Shown here: piece by piece, positions 7,697-17,930 of the stretch | How the letters are laid out: each line of letters opens with the position of its first letter | How positions within the stretch are numbered: the first letter of the stretch is position 1 | Assembly: GCF_004339565.1 (NCBI RefSeq) | Contig: NZ_SMFZ01000001.1 | Span: 868,001-932,000, forward strand | Length of the DNA stretch: 64,000 bases | Source: Pseudonocardia endophytica | Lineage (GTDB): Bacteria; Actinomycetota; Actinomycetes; Mycobacteriales; Pseudonocardiaceae | Direction of reading: 5' to 3' | Program-made: the position numbers and the translations under genes | Notes under the pieces: model-generated | The model's database searches: none | Seen by the model: only the letters and a program-made list of their open reading frames with translations | Told to the model about the DNA's origin: nothing

Positions 7697-8197
7697 ATGC
7701 CTCGCACGATCGCCACGAACACCTCCGTCGGCCGCGACGAGCTGACCGAGTTCCTGCGCCACCGCCACCACATGGTCCTGCTCACCACGCGCTCCGACGG
7801 CGGTGTGCAGGGCTCCCCGGTCACCGGTGGGGTGGACGACGACGGCCGGATCGTGATCGCCACCTACCCGGAGCGCGCGAAAGCGCGGAACGTCGCCCGG
7901 GCGGGCAGGGGGTCGGCAGCCGGCGGGGCGGGGACAGCGCAAGCGTCCGTCGTCGTGCTCTCCGACGAGTTCAACGGGGCCTGGGTCCAGGTCGACGGCG
8001 ATGCGGAACTCCTCACACTCCCGGACGCGCTGGAGCCGCTCGTGGACTACTTCCGGGCGATCTCCGGCGAGCACTCGGACTGGGACGAGTACCGCCAGGC
8101 CATGCGTGACCAGGGAAAGGCCCTGATCCGGATCACCCCGACCCGCTGGAGCCCGATCGCCACCGGCGGGTTCCCGCCGCGGCTCGCGGACACCTGA
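7697..8197 (+). CDS. PPOX-class flavin/F420-dependent oxidoreductase family protein
   Basis: A 166-residue protein with the split-barrel fold of the pyridoxamine 5'-phosphate oxidase-like family. Segments LRHRHHMVLLTTRSDGG, SPVTGGVDDDGRIVIAT and VVVLSDEFNGAWVQVDGDAE are typical of the actinobacterial branch that often uses F420. Between RNVARAG and ASVVVLSD there is a Gly/Ala-rich stretch (RGSAAGGAGTAQ) longer than I would expect at this loop. TAGGCT at 7685-7690 followed by six bases and the ATG indicates a leaderless mRNA. Confidence 0.82.
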   Translation: MPRTIATNTSVGRDELTEFLRHRHHMVLLTTRSDGGVQGSPVTGGVDDDGRIVIATYPERAKARNVARAGRGSAAGGAGTAQASVVVLSDEFNGAWVQVDGDAELLTLPDALEPLVDYFRAISGEHSDWDEYRQAMRDQGKALIRITPTRWSPIATGGFPPRLADT

Positions 8198-8270
8198 GCG
8201 ACCCGGCGCCCCGACGGCTGTCGGTGCCCCCCTCCATACTGGGCCGCGTTCGAGACGAAAGGGATCGCCA

Positions 8271-10466
8271 ATGCAGCCCTGGCCGGGGCACGCCTACCCG
8301 CTCGGCGCCAGCTACGACGGCGCCGGCACGAACTTCGCGCTGTTCTCCGAGGCGGCGGACAAGGTGGAGCTCTGCCTGTTCGACGCCGACGGCACCGAGA
8401 CGCAGATCCCGCTGACCGAGGTGGACGGCTTCGTCTGGCACGGCTATCTGCCCGGCGTCGAGCCGGGCCAGCGCTACGGGTACCGGGTGGACGGCCCGTA
8501 CGACCCGTCGCAGGGCCAGCGGTGCAACCCGACCAAGCTGCTGATCGACCCGTACGCCAAGGCCGTTGACGGCCCGGTGCACTGGGACGAGGCCGTGTTC
8601 GGCTACCCGTTCGGTGACCCGGACGGCCGCAACGACACCGACTCGGCGCCGTACGTGCCGAAGTCGGTCGTCGTGAACCCGTTCTTCGACTGGGGGTCGG
8701 ACCGCCCGCCGAAGACGCCGTACAACGAGACCGTCGTGTACGAGGCGCACGTGCGGGGCCTCACGATCCGGCACCCGGAGATCCCGGAGGAGCTGCGCGG
8801 CACCTACTCCGGCATCGCACACCCGGCGATGATCGAGCACCTGCAGCGACTCGGGGTGACCGCGATCGAGCTCATGCCCTGCCACGAGTTCGTGAACGAC
8901 CACCACCTCGAGGAGAAGGGCCTCTCGAACTACTGGGGCTACAACACGATCGGCTTCCTGGCCCCGCACCACGGCTACGCCGCAGAGGGGCACCGTCCGG
9001 GGGCCCAGGTCCCCGAGTTCAAGGCGATGGTCCGGGACCTGCACGCCGCCGGCATCGAGGTGATCCTCGACGTCGTCTACAACCACACGGCCGAGGGCTC
9101 CGACATGGGCCCGACGCTGTCCATGCGCGGCATCGACAACCACGCCTACTACCGCCTGGTCTCCGACGACCCGCGGTACTACATGGACTACACGGGCACC
9201 GGGAACTCGCTGAACGTCCGCAACCCGCACACCCTGCAGCTGATCATGGACTCGCTGCGGTACTGGGTCACCGAGATGCACGTCGACGGCTTCCGGTTCG
9301 ACCTCGCGTCCACGCTGGCCCGCGAGTTCTACGACGTGGACCGGCTCTCCACGTTCTTCGACCTGGTCCAGCAGGACCCGGTGATCTCGCAGGTCAAGCT
9401 CATCGCCGAGCCATGGGACGTCGGCCCGGGCGGGTACCAGGTCGGCAACTTCCCACCGCTGTGGACGGAATGGAACGGCAAGTACCGGGACACCGTGCGC
9501 GACTTCTGGCGCGGCGAGGCAGGCACGCTCGGCGAGTTCGCGTCCCGGATCACCGGCAGCTCGGACCTCTACCAGGAGGACGGCCGCCGCCCGTACGCAT
9601 CGATCAACTTCGTGACCGCGCACGACGGGTTCACGCTGGCCGATCTCGTGTCATACAACGAGAAGCACAACGACGCCAACGGCGAGGGCGGCAACGACGG
9701 CGAGAGCCACAACCGCTCGTGGAACTGCGGCGTCGAGGGCCCCACCGACGACGAGGCCGTGCTCGCGCTGCGCGCCTCGCAGCAGCGGAACTTCCTGGCC
9801 ACGCTGATGTTCAGCCAGGGCACGCCGATGCTGGCGCACGGCGACGAGCTGGGCCGCACGCAGGGCGGCAACAACAACGTCTACTGCCAGGACAACGAGA
9901 TCTCCTGGCAGGACTGGTCGCAGGCGTCCAAGCACGCCGACCTGATCACGTTCACGTCCGGCGTGTCCGCGCTGCGCGCCGCACACCCGGTGTTCCGCAG
10001 GCGCCGGTTCTTCGCGGGCCGTCCGATCGGCCGGGTCCGCCGCCCGGCCGGCTCGCCGCGGGCCGCCGCGGCCACCCCGTCCGGTGCGCTGCTGCCGGAC
10101 ATCGGCTGGTTTTCCCCGTCCGGTGAGGAGATGACCGAGGAGAACTGGGACTCCGACCTGAGCCGCTGCATCGGGGTGTTCCTCAACGGCGAGGGCATCG
10201 CCGACGTCGACGCCCGCGGCGAGCGGGTGGTCGACGACTCGTTCCTGCTGTGGTTCAACAGCTACTGGGAGGGCATCGAGGCCACGCTGCCGCCGTCGGA
10301 GTTCGGGGTGGCGTGGGAGACGGTCGTGGACACCGCCTCCGGCGTGGTGCACCCACCCACCTGGAACGGTGAGGCGACGGACATCCCGCCGGTCGCGGCA
10401 GGGACCGTCCTGACCGTCCCGCCCCGCGCCCTGCTCGTGCTGCGGCGGAAGGCGGCCACGCGATGA
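8271..10466 (+). CDS. glgX: Glycogen debranching enzyme GlgX (TreX type)
   Basis: A 731-residue GH13 enzyme that hydrolyses alpha-1,6 branches of glycogen and supplies linear maltodextrins to TreY. The N-terminal CBM48-like part begins GHAYPLGASYDGAGTNFALF. The catalytic motifs are DVVYNHTAE (region I), GFRFDLAST (II, nucleophile Asp), AEPWDVG (III, acid Glu) and VTAHDGF (IV). In the C-terminal third a Pro/Ala-rich stretch (RRPAGSPRAAAATPSGA) interrupts the otherwise conserved RRRFFAGRPI...DIGWFSPSG region. GAAAGGGA precedes the ATG. The stop overlaps the treY start, so it is the first gene of a glgX-treY-treZ operon. Confidence 0.97.
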   Translation: MQPWPGHAYPLGASYDGAGTNFALFSEAADKVELCLFDADGTETQIPLTEVDGFVWHGYLPGVEPGQRYGYRVDGPYDPSQGQRCNPTKLLIDPYAKAVDGPVHWDEAVFGYPFGDPDGRNDTDSAPYVPKSVVVNPFFDWGSDRPPKTPYNETVVYEAHVRGLTIRHPEIPEELRGTYSGIAHPAMIEHLQRLGVTAIELMPCHEFVNDHHLEEKGLSNYWGYNTIGFLAPHHGYAAEGHRPGAQVPEFKAMVRDLHAAGIEVILDVVYNHTAEGSDMGPTLSMRGIDNHAYYRLVSDDPRYYMDYTGTGNSLNVRNPHTLQLIMDSLRYWVTEMHVDGFRFDLASTLAREFYDVDRLSTFFDLVQQDPVISQVKLIAEPWDVGPGGYQVGNFPPLWTEWNGKYRDTVRDFWRGEAGTLGEFASRITGSSDLYQEDGRRPYASINFVTAHDGFTLADLVSYNEKHNDANGEGGNDGESHNRSWNCGVEGPTDDEAVLALRASQQRNFLATLMFSQGTPMLAHGDELGRTQGGNNNVYCQDNEISWQDWSQASKHADLITFTSGVSALRAAHPVFRRRRFFAGRPIGRVRRPAGSPRAAAATPSGALLPDIGWFSPSGEEMTEENWDSDLSRCIGVFLNGEGIADVDARGERVVDDSFLLWFNSYWEGIEATLPPSEFGVAWETVVDTASGVVHPPTWNGEATDIPPVAAGTVLTVPPRALLVLRRKAATR

Positions 10467-12817
10467 CCCCGGGCTCCACCTACCGGCTGCAGTTCTCCAA
10501 GGACCGGACGTTCGCCGACGCGGTCGCCGCGCTCGGGTACCTGGACCGGCTCGGTGTCGGTGCGCTCTACGCGTCGCCGCTGCTGGCGTCCGGAACCGGG
10601 TCGAACCACGGGTACGACGTCGTCGACCCGACCCGTGTGTCCGACGAGCGCGGCGGCGAGTCCGGGCGCACCGCGCTGCTGGCCGCGCTGCGCGAGCACG
10701 GGATGGGGCTGCTGCTCGACGTCGTGCCGAACCACCTCGGTGTCGCCGTACCGAAGGAGAACCCCTGGTGGTGGGACGTGCTCACGCACGGGGAGGCGTC
10801 CCGCTGGGCGCGGCACTTCGACATCGACTGGGGCGCGGGCCCGCTGCTGATCCCGGTCCTGGACGCCGACGAGGAGGGAGCGCTCGCCCGGCTCGAGCTC
10901 TCCCCCGACCGTGACGAGCTGCGCTACTACGAGCACGTGTTCCCGGTCGCGCCGGGCAGCGGTGACGACGGGACGGCCCGTGCCGTGCACGAGCGCCAGC
11001 ACTACCGGCTCGTCTCCTGGAAGCGCGGCGCCGCGGAGCTGACCTACCGGCGCTTCTTCGACGTGTCCGACCTGGCCGCCGTCCGCGTCGAGGACGACGA
11101 GGTCTTCGCGGACACGCACCGCGAGGTCCTGCGCTGGCTGCGCGACGGGACCGACGGCGCCACGATCGTCGGCCTGCGGGTCGACCACCCGGACGGGCTG
11201 AGCGACCCGGGCGGCTACCTGCGCAGGCTGCGCGAGGAGATCGGCGCGGACCGCTGGCTGCTGGTGGAGAAGATCCTCGGCGTCGGCGAGAGCCTGCCGG
11301 TGTCCTGGCCGGTCGACGGCACGACGGGCTACGAGGCGCTGCGCGAGGTGTGCGGCCTGTTCGTCGACCCGGACGGCGCGGGCCTGCTCACCCAGTTCGC
11401 CGCGGAGCACACCGGCACCCGGTCGTCCGTCCACGCCGTCGAGTCCGACGGCAGGCACCTCGTGGCCCGCGAGATCCTGGTCGCCGAGGTGCTCCGGATC
11501 GCCGACGCCTACCGCGCAGGCCCCGGCGCGGGTACGGCCGAGCCGGACGAGTACACGGCGCAGGACGTCAACGACGCGGTCACCGAGCTGCTGTGCGGTT
11601 TCCCGGTCTACCGGTCCTATCTCCCGGAGGGACGCGCGGACGCGGACACGGCCGTGTCGGTGGCGCGCACCCGCCGCCCGGATCTCGGACCGCTGATGGC
11701 CGCGATGCACACCGCGCTCGTCGACGACCCGGGGTCGGAGTTCGCCCGCCGCGTGCAGCAGACGTCCGGCATGGTGATGGCCAAGGGCGTCGAGGACACG
11801 GCGTTCTACCGGTACAACCGGCTCGTCGCGCTGAACGAGGTGGGCGGGGCGCCGGACCGGTTCGGCGTGACCCCGCACGAGTTCCACACCGCGGCCGCCG
11901 CCCGCGAGGCAGCGACCCCGCACACCATGACCACACTGTCCACACACGACACGAAGCGCTCCGAGGACGTCCGGGCCCGGCTGGCCGTGCTGTCCGAGCG
12001 CCCGGCCGAGTGGGCGGACCGGCTGCGGACGTGGTCGGTGCGCCACCCGCTTCCGGACCGGTCGCTGGAGCTGCTGGCCTGGCAGTCGCTGGTCGGCGCG
12101 TGGCCGATCGACGCCGACCGGATGGCCGCCTACCTGGGCAAGGCGTCCAAGGAGGCGAAGCTCGTCACCAGCCACACCGAGCCGGTGTCCGAGGTGGACG
12201 ACGCGATCGCGGCATGGCCCCGGCAGGTGCTGGGTGACCCGGAGACGGTCGCCGAGGTCGCCACGCTCGTCGCGGAGATCGCCGGCCCCGGCCGGTCGAA
12301 CTCGCTGGGCCAGAAGCTGCTGCAGATGGCCGGGCCGGGCGTCCCGGACGTCTACCAGGGCACCGAGCTGTTCGAGTACTCGCTCGTGGACCCGGACAAC
12401 CGCCGCCCCGTCGACCTCGGGCAGCGCGAGGCGATGCTGGCCCGGATCGACGACGGCGAGCTGCCGCCCGTGGACGCGGACGGCGCCGCGAAGCTGCTGG
12501 TCACCGCGGCCGCCGCGCGGTTGCGGCGCTACCGTCCCGAGCTGTTCACCGGGTACCGGCCGGTCCCGGCCGACGGGCCGGCGGCCGACCACGCCGTCGC
12601 CTTCAGCCGGGGCGGTGGGAACCTCGTCGCGGTCGCGACCCGGCTGCCGGAGGGGCTGGCCCGCCGCGGCGGATGGGCGGACACGGTGCTGCCGTTGCCC
12701 GGCGGAGCCACCGACTGGCACGACATGATCTCGGACCGCCCGGTCGACGGGGCCTCCCCGCGCCTGGACGCCCTGCTCGAGCGGTACCCGGTGGCCCTGC
12801 TGGTGCGCCCCGCGTGA
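10463..12817 (+). CDS. treY: Maltooligosyl trehalose synthase
   Basis: TreY turns the reducing-end alpha-1,4 bond of maltodextrins into the alpha,alpha-1,1 bond of trehalose by intramolecular transglycosylation. The protein is 784 residues, the family length. It begins STYRLQFSKDRTFADAV and contains DVVPNHLGV, GLRVDHPDGL, LLVEKIL and TLSTHDTKRSEDVRARL, the four GH13 regions in TreY form. The ATG overlaps the glgX stop by four bases (ATGA), and its own stop overlaps the treZ GTG, so the operon is translationally coupled. Confidence 0.97.
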   Translation: MTPGSTYRLQFSKDRTFADAVAALGYLDRLGVGALYASPLLASGTGSNHGYDVVDPTRVSDERGGESGRTALLAALREHGMGLLLDVVPNHLGVAVPKENPWWWDVLTHGEASRWARHFDIDWGAGPLLIPVLDADEEGALARLELSPDRDELRYYEHVFPVAPGSGDDGTARAVHERQHYRLVSWKRGAAELTYRRFFDVSDLAAVRVEDDEVFADTHREVLRWLRDGTDGATIVGLRVDHPDGLSDPGGYLRRLREEIGADRWLLVEKILGVGESLPVSWPVDGTTGYEALREVCGLFVDPDGAGLLTQFAAEHTGTRSSVHAVESDGRHLVAREILVAEVLRIADAYRAGPGAGTAEPDEYTAQDVNDAVTELLCGFPVYRSYLPEGRADADTAVSVARTRRPDLGPLMAAMHTALVDDPGSEFARRVQQTSGMVMAKGVEDTAFYRYNRLVALNEVGGAPDRFGVTPHEFHTAAAAREAATPHTMTTLSTHDTKRSEDVRARLAVLSERPAEWADRLRTWSVRHPLPDRSLELLAWQSLVGAWPIDADRMAAYLGKASKEAKLVTSHTEPVSEVDDAIAAWPRQVLGDPETVAEVATLVAEIAGPGRSNSLGQKLLQMAGPGVPDVYQGTELFEYSLVDPDNRRPVDLGQREAMLARIDDGELPPVDADGAAKLLVTAAAARLRRYRPELFTGYRPVPADGPAADHAVAFSRGGGNLVAVATRLPEGLARRGGWADTVLPLPGGATDWHDMISDRPVDGASPRLDALLERYPVALLVRPA

Positions 12818-14568
12818 CCGGGTTCGGCGTCTGGGCACCGGACCGGCGGCAGGTCTCGGTGCTCGTGGAGGGCACGCAGCACCCGATGCGGCGCGGGCCG
12901 GACGGGTGGTGGCGGGCCGACGTCGAGAACGGCGGTCACGCGGTCTCCTACGGGTTCCTGCTCGACGACGACGCGAACCCGCTGCCCGACCCGCGGTCGC
13001 AGTGGCAGCCGTTCGGTGTGCACGGCGCGTCCCGCTACTACGACCAGGACGCGTTCTGGTGGACCGACGACGCCTGGACCGGGCGGGCGCTGGCCGGGTC
13101 GGTGCTCTACGAGTGCCACATCGGCACGTTCACGCAGGACGGCACGTTCGACGCGGCCGTCGGCCGTCTGGACCACCTCGTCGCGCTCGGCGTGGACATG
13201 GTCGAGGTGCTGCCGGTGAACGCCGTCGACGGCCCGCGGAACTGGGGCTACGACGGCGTCGGCTGGTACGCCGTCACGGACAACTACGGGGGCCCGGACG
13301 CGTTCAAGCGGTTCGTCGACGCCTGCCACGCCCGCGGGCTCGGCGTCGTGCTGGACGTGGTCTACAACCACCTCGGCCCGTCCGGCGCCTACCTGGACCG
13401 CTTCGGGCCGTACTTCGCCGGCTCGAACATCTGGGGCCCGTCGCTGAACCTGGACGGACCCGGGTCGGACGAGGTCCGCCGGTACATGATCGACAACGCG
13501 TTGATGTGGCTGCGCGACTTCCACGTGGACGGCCTGCGCATCGACGCCGTGCACGCGTTGCGGGACACGCGCGCGCAGCATGTGCTCGAGCAGCTCGCCG
13601 TCGAGGTGACCGCGCTCCAGGTGCACGTCGGCCGCCCGCTGTCGCTGATCGCCGAGTCCGACCTGAACGACCCGCGGATGGTCACCGCCCGCGAGGGCGG
13701 CGGCTACGGGCTCGACGGCCAGTGGTGCGACGACGTGCACCACAGCCTGCACTGTGTCCTCACCGGCGAGTCCCAGGGCTACTACGCGGACTTCGCCGAG
13801 GCCGGGCTGAACGGCCTCGCGCACGTCCTGACGCGCGCGTTCCTGCACGAGGGCACGTGGTCGTCATTCCGGCAACGCAGCCACGGCGCCCCGGTGGACA
13901 CCGCCCGGATCCCGGGCAGCCGGTTCGTCACGTACCTGCAGAACCACGACCAGATCGGCAACCGCGCCACCGGCGACCGGCTCACCCGGACGCTCACGCC
14001 GGGCCTGCTGGCGTGCGGGGCCGCGTTGCTGTTCACGTCCGGGTTCACGCCGATGCTGTTCATGGGCGAGGAGTGGGGCGCCCGTACGCCGTGGCAGTTC
14101 TTCTCGCACTTCCCCGACGCAGGCCTGCGCGAGGCCGTCCGAACAGGACGGACGTCGGAGTTCGCCGAGCACGGCTGGGACTCCATCGGCGGTGGAGCCG
14201 ACGTCCCCGACCCGAACGACGAGCAGACGTTCCTGGACTCGAAGCTGGACTGGTCCGAGCCGGAGCAGGAGCCGCACGCGTCGTTGCTGCGCACGCACCA
14301 GGAGCTGATCGCGCTGCGCAGGCGACACCCGGAGCTCTCCGACCCGTGGCTGGACCAGGTCGGCGTGGACGTGCACGAGAACGCGCGCACGCTCGTCGTG
14401 CACCGGGGCGGCCTGCGCGTGGTGGTGAACCTCGGCCCGGAGCCGGTGACGCTCTCGCTCGGTGCGCGGATCACCCGGATCCTGCTCGCCTCGGAACCCA
14501 CCCGGAGCCGCGAGGACGAGGTCACCGTCCCCGCCGAGGCGTTCGCGATCGCCGAGATCGCGGGCTGA
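12814..14568 (+). CDS. treZ: Maltooligosyl trehalose trehalohydrolase
   Basis: TreZ releases free trehalose from maltooligosyl trehalose, the last step of the TreYZ route from glycogen. The 584-residue protein starts MTGFGVWAPDRRQVSVL, the expected N-terminal domain, and has DVVYNHLGPSG, GLRIDAVHAL, LIAESDLNDPR and LQNHDQIGN as catalytic regions I-IV. The GTG at 12814 overlaps the treY stop (GTGA). A long palindromic hairpin follows 40 bases after the stop. Confidence 0.97.
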   Translation: MTGFGVWAPDRRQVSVLVEGTQHPMRRGPDGWWRADVENGGHAVSYGFLLDDDANPLPDPRSQWQPFGVHGASRYYDQDAFWWTDDAWTGRALAGSVLYECHIGTFTQDGTFDAAVGRLDHLVALGVDMVEVLPVNAVDGPRNWGYDGVGWYAVTDNYGGPDAFKRFVDACHARGLGVVLDVVYNHLGPSGAYLDRFGPYFAGSNIWGPSLNLDGPGSDEVRRYMIDNALMWLRDFHVDGLRIDAVHALRDTRAQHVLEQLAVEVTALQVHVGRPLSLIAESDLNDPRMVTAREGGGYGLDGQWCDDVHHSLHCVLTGESQGYYADFAEAGLNGLAHVLTRAFLHEGTWSSFRQRSHGAPVDTARIPGSRFVTYLQNHDQIGNRATGDRLTRTLTPGLLACGAALLFTSGFTPMLFMGEEWGARTPWQFFSHFPDAGLREAVRTGRTSEFAEHGWDSIGGGADVPDPNDEQTFLDSKLDWSEPEQEPHASLLRTHQELIALRRRHPELSDPWLDQVGVDVHENARTLVVHRGGLRVVVNLGPEPVTLSLGARITRILLASEPTRSREDEVTVPAEAFAIAEIAG

Positions 14569-14608
14569 CCCACCGCACCGACCGCGCCGCCCCCTCCCGC
14601 CTTTCACG

Positions 14609-14657
14609 AACGAACGGCACCTTCGAGCAATGTCATTGCTCGAAGGTGCCGTTCGTT
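14609..14657. terminator. Long palindromic hairpin, copy 1 of a dispersed family (bidirectional terminator)
   Basis: The arms of 24 bases are perfect complements around a single central base and begin AACGAACGGCACC. The hairpin lies between the convergent genes treZ and mdh. Copies with the same design occur at 19502-19556 and 60862-60910. Position and symmetry fit a bidirectional terminator. Confidence 0.75.
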
Positions 14658-14691
14658 GGGCGGGTGAGGCGACAGCCCCGACCGGGAGGGC

Positions 14692-15816
<1,125 letters not shown>

Positions 15817-15833
15817 TCACGACGCGGCCGGGC

Positions 15834-16562
15834 TCAGGCGATGCCGCCGTTGGCGAACAGCACCTGCCCGTTGACCCACCGGGCGGGACCGGCCAGGAAC
15901 GCGACGGACTCGGCGATGTCGGCCGGCTCGCCGAGGCGCTCCAGCGGCGCCTGCGCGGCCATCCGCTCGATCGTCGCCTGGTCCTTGCCGTCCAGGAACA
16001 GCGGCGTCGCCGTCGGCCCGGGTGCGACGGCGTTGACCGTCACGTCGCGCCCGCGCATCTCCCGTGCCAGCACCGGGACGAGCGCCTCGACCGCGCCCTT
16101 GCTCGCGACGTACCCGCCGTAGGTCGGCAAGGATAGGCGCGTCACCGACGTCGAGAACAGGATGACGGCCCCGCCGGAGCGCACCCGACGTGCCGCCTGC
16201 TGGGCGACGACGACCGTGCCGCGGATGTTCGTGCGGTGCATGCGGTCCAGGTCGTCGAGGTCGATCTCGGTGACCGGCGCCAGCAGCATCACCCCGGCCG
16301 TGTGGACGACGACGTCGATCCCGCCGAACGCGGTCTCGACGGCGGCGAACGCCTCGGACATCGCGTCCGGGTCGGCGACGTCGCCACCCACGGCGATCGC
16401 CCGGCCTCCCGCCCGCTCGATCGCGGCCACGGCCTCGAGCGCCCGGTCTTTGTTACCTGCGTAGTGCACGCCGACGGCCGTGCCGTCCGCGGCGAGCCGC
16501 TCGGCGGTGGCCCGTCCGATCCCGCCGGAGCCGCCGGTCACCAGTGCCACGCGATCCGTCAT
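15834..16562 (-). CDS. SDR family oxidoreductase
   Basis: A 242-residue classical short-chain dehydrogenase/reductase. It has the dinucleotide-binding motif VTGGSGGIGRATA at the N-terminus, a central SGGAVILFSTS with catalytic Ser, YGGYVASKGAVEAL with catalytic Tyr and Lys, and NAVAPGPTATPLF. The substrate is unknown. GAGGAGG precedes the ATG at 16562. The gene is divergent from a TetR regulator across 84 bases holding two copies of a palindromic operator, so it is very likely that regulator's target. Confidence 0.92.
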   Translation of the reverse strand: MTDRVALVTGGSGGIGRATAERLAADGTAVGVHYAGNKDRALEAVAAIERAGGRAIAVGGDVADPDAMSEAFAAVETAFGGIDVVVHTAGVMLLAPVTEIDLDDLDRMHRTNIRGTVVVAQQAARRVRSGGAVILFSTSVTRLSLPTYGGYVASKGAVEALVPVLAREMRGRDVTVNAVAPGPTATPLFLDGKDQATIERMAAQAPLERLGEPADIAESVAFLAGPARWVNGQVLFANGGIA

Positions 16563-16584
16563 GGCGATCCTCCTCGGTTCGATG

Positions 16585-16628
16585 TGAACGCTTCGTTCAT
16601 ATAACCATACTTGTGAACACTCCGTCCA
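16585..16628. promoter_or_regulatory. Pair of TetR-type operators between the SDR and TetR genes
   Basis: TGAACGCTTCGTTCA (16585-16599) is a perfect 6-3-6 inverted repeat. TGAACACTCCGTCCA (16614-16628) is a diverged copy 29 bases further on; both are followed by TATA. The likely ligand is the adjacent TetR protein, controlling itself and the SDR gene. Confidence 0.65.
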
Positions 16629-16646
16629 TATACGAGGCTGTGATCC

Positions 16647-17225
16647 ATGACCCGAGGACGCGGACGGCGGCCGGCACACGAGGTGCGCGGCGAGGTGCTC
16701 GACGCCGCGGGGCGCCTGCTGCTCGGCGAGGGGATGCCGGCGGTGACGTTCGAGCGCGTCGCGGCCGAGGCGGGCGCCAGCAGGACGACGCTCTACAAGT
16801 GGTGGCCGTCGCGGGGTGCGCTCGCGCTGGAGGGCTACTTCCACGCCGTCGAGTCCACGCTCGCCTTCCCGGACACCGGAGACATCGAGGCGGACCTGAC
16901 GTCCCAGCTCACGGCGTTCGTGCGGCTTGTCGGCACGACGCGTGCGGGGCAGGTCGTGGCGGAGCTGATCGGCCAGGCACAGACCGACCCGGACCTCGCC
17001 GAGGCCTACCGCACCGGCTACTCGCGACCCCGGCGCGACCTCGCCGTCGAAGCGCTGCACCGGGCCCGTGACCGCGGGCAGCTGCGCGCCGACGTCGACG
17101 CCGAGGCCGTCGTCGACCAGCTCTGGGGTGCCTGCTACCACCGGCTCCTGATCCGCGACGAGCCGCTGACCGACGCGTTCGCCACCACCCTGGTCCGCCA
17201 GCTCCTGGGTGGCCTGCGCCCCTGA
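16647..17225 (+). CDS. TetR family transcriptional regulator
   Basis: A 192-residue regulator. Residues about 10-55 form the TetR helix-turn-helix: VTFERVAAEAGASRTTLYKWW. The rest is the variable ligand-binding domain, of the type often labelled TetR_C, with no hint of the ligand. The ATG at 16647 lies 19 bases past the second operator repeat. It is divergent from the SDR gene and probably represses both in the absence of ligand. Confidence 0.92.
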   Translation: MTRGRGRRPAHEVRGEVLDAAGRLLLGEGMPAVTFERVAAEAGASRTTLYKWWPSRGALALEGYFHAVESTLAFPDTGDIEADLTSQLTAFVRLVGTTRAGQVVAELIGQAQTDPDLAEAYRTGYSRPRRDLAVEALHRARDRGQLRADVDAEAVVDQLWGACYHRLLIRDEPLTDAFATTLVRQLLGGLRP

Positions 17226-17504
17226 CACACCGTCCACCGGCCGCGTCTCCTGCGCCCGCCCCCGCGACGGTCGTCACGCCGTGCGGCACCCCGAGGTCCG
17301 ACGCGGGCGGCCCGGCTCGCGCCCCACGGCGCGGACGTGTCCCCACCCGACGTACCGGTGCGCGCGGAAATCCGGCTCCCGCGCGCATCCGGGACCGCGC
17401 GGGAGCACCACGACGCGCGCGGATGCGGGCGCCGCTACCCGCCGGACGCGCGTGGGAGCACCGGGATCCGCGCGGGACCGGGGTGCGTGTCCTACGGTCG
17501 GACC

Positions 17505-17930
17505 GTGCCGCGCGAGGAGCCCGACGAGCCGCCGTTCCCCTGGCAGGGCGCGCCCGGGTACTCGGGCTTCGACCCGGACCGGTTCCCGCCGCACGCGCCG
17601 ATGCCCGGCGCCCCGCCGTACCCGGCCGGAACCGAGCCGGAACGCGGACCCGTCGCGAACCGGACGCCCGGCGCCCCATCGGTCCCGGCGGTCCTCCCCC
17701 GCTGCCTGGTCGCCGCCGGGCTCTGGGTCCTGGTGGCGCTCGTGCTCGCGGTGGTCACCGGCGTCGTGTCCTGGCCGCTGCGGGCCGCCGCGCTCGCGCT
17801 GCCGTTCGTGATCACCACGGCGGTCCTGGTGGTCCCGGCGCGACGCGGTGCCCGCCCGGGGATGCTGGTGCTCGTCGCGTTCGCGATCTTCTGGGTGCTG
17901 CACGCGGTGGCCGTCGCCCTGCTGGGGTGA
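17505..17930 (+). CDS. Small membrane protein with a Pro-rich N-terminus
   Basis: A 141-residue protein of unknown function. Residues 1-60 are hydrophilic and rich in Pro, Gly and Glu (EEPDEPPFPWQGAPGYSG). Residues about 63-140 contain three hydrophobic segments (LVAAGLWVLVALVLAVV, AAALALPFVITTAVLVV, MLVLVAFAIFWVLHAVA). TACGGT at 17493-17498 followed by six bases and GTG indicates a leaderless start, so the ORF extending further upstream is unlikely to be coding. The stop abuts the stop of the convergent VOC gene with no gap. Confidence 0.7.
   Translation: MPREEPDEPPFPWQGAPGYSGFDPDRFPPHAPMPGAPPYPAGTEPERGPVANRTPGAPSVPAVLPRCLVAAGLWVLVALVLAVVTGVVSWPLRAAALALPFVITTAVLVVPARRGARPGMLVLVAFAIFWVLHAVAVALLG

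Noticed and set aside
10262..12838. A long minus-strand open frame opposite treY.
   Set aside because: It is the antisense shadow of treY, with Arg/Gly/Val-rich composition and no domain.
14600..14660. Readings through the palindromic hairpins that give short peptides such as GTFEQCHCSKVPFV.
   Set aside because: These are translations of a terminator palindrome, not genes; the same palindrome occurs in three intergenic places.
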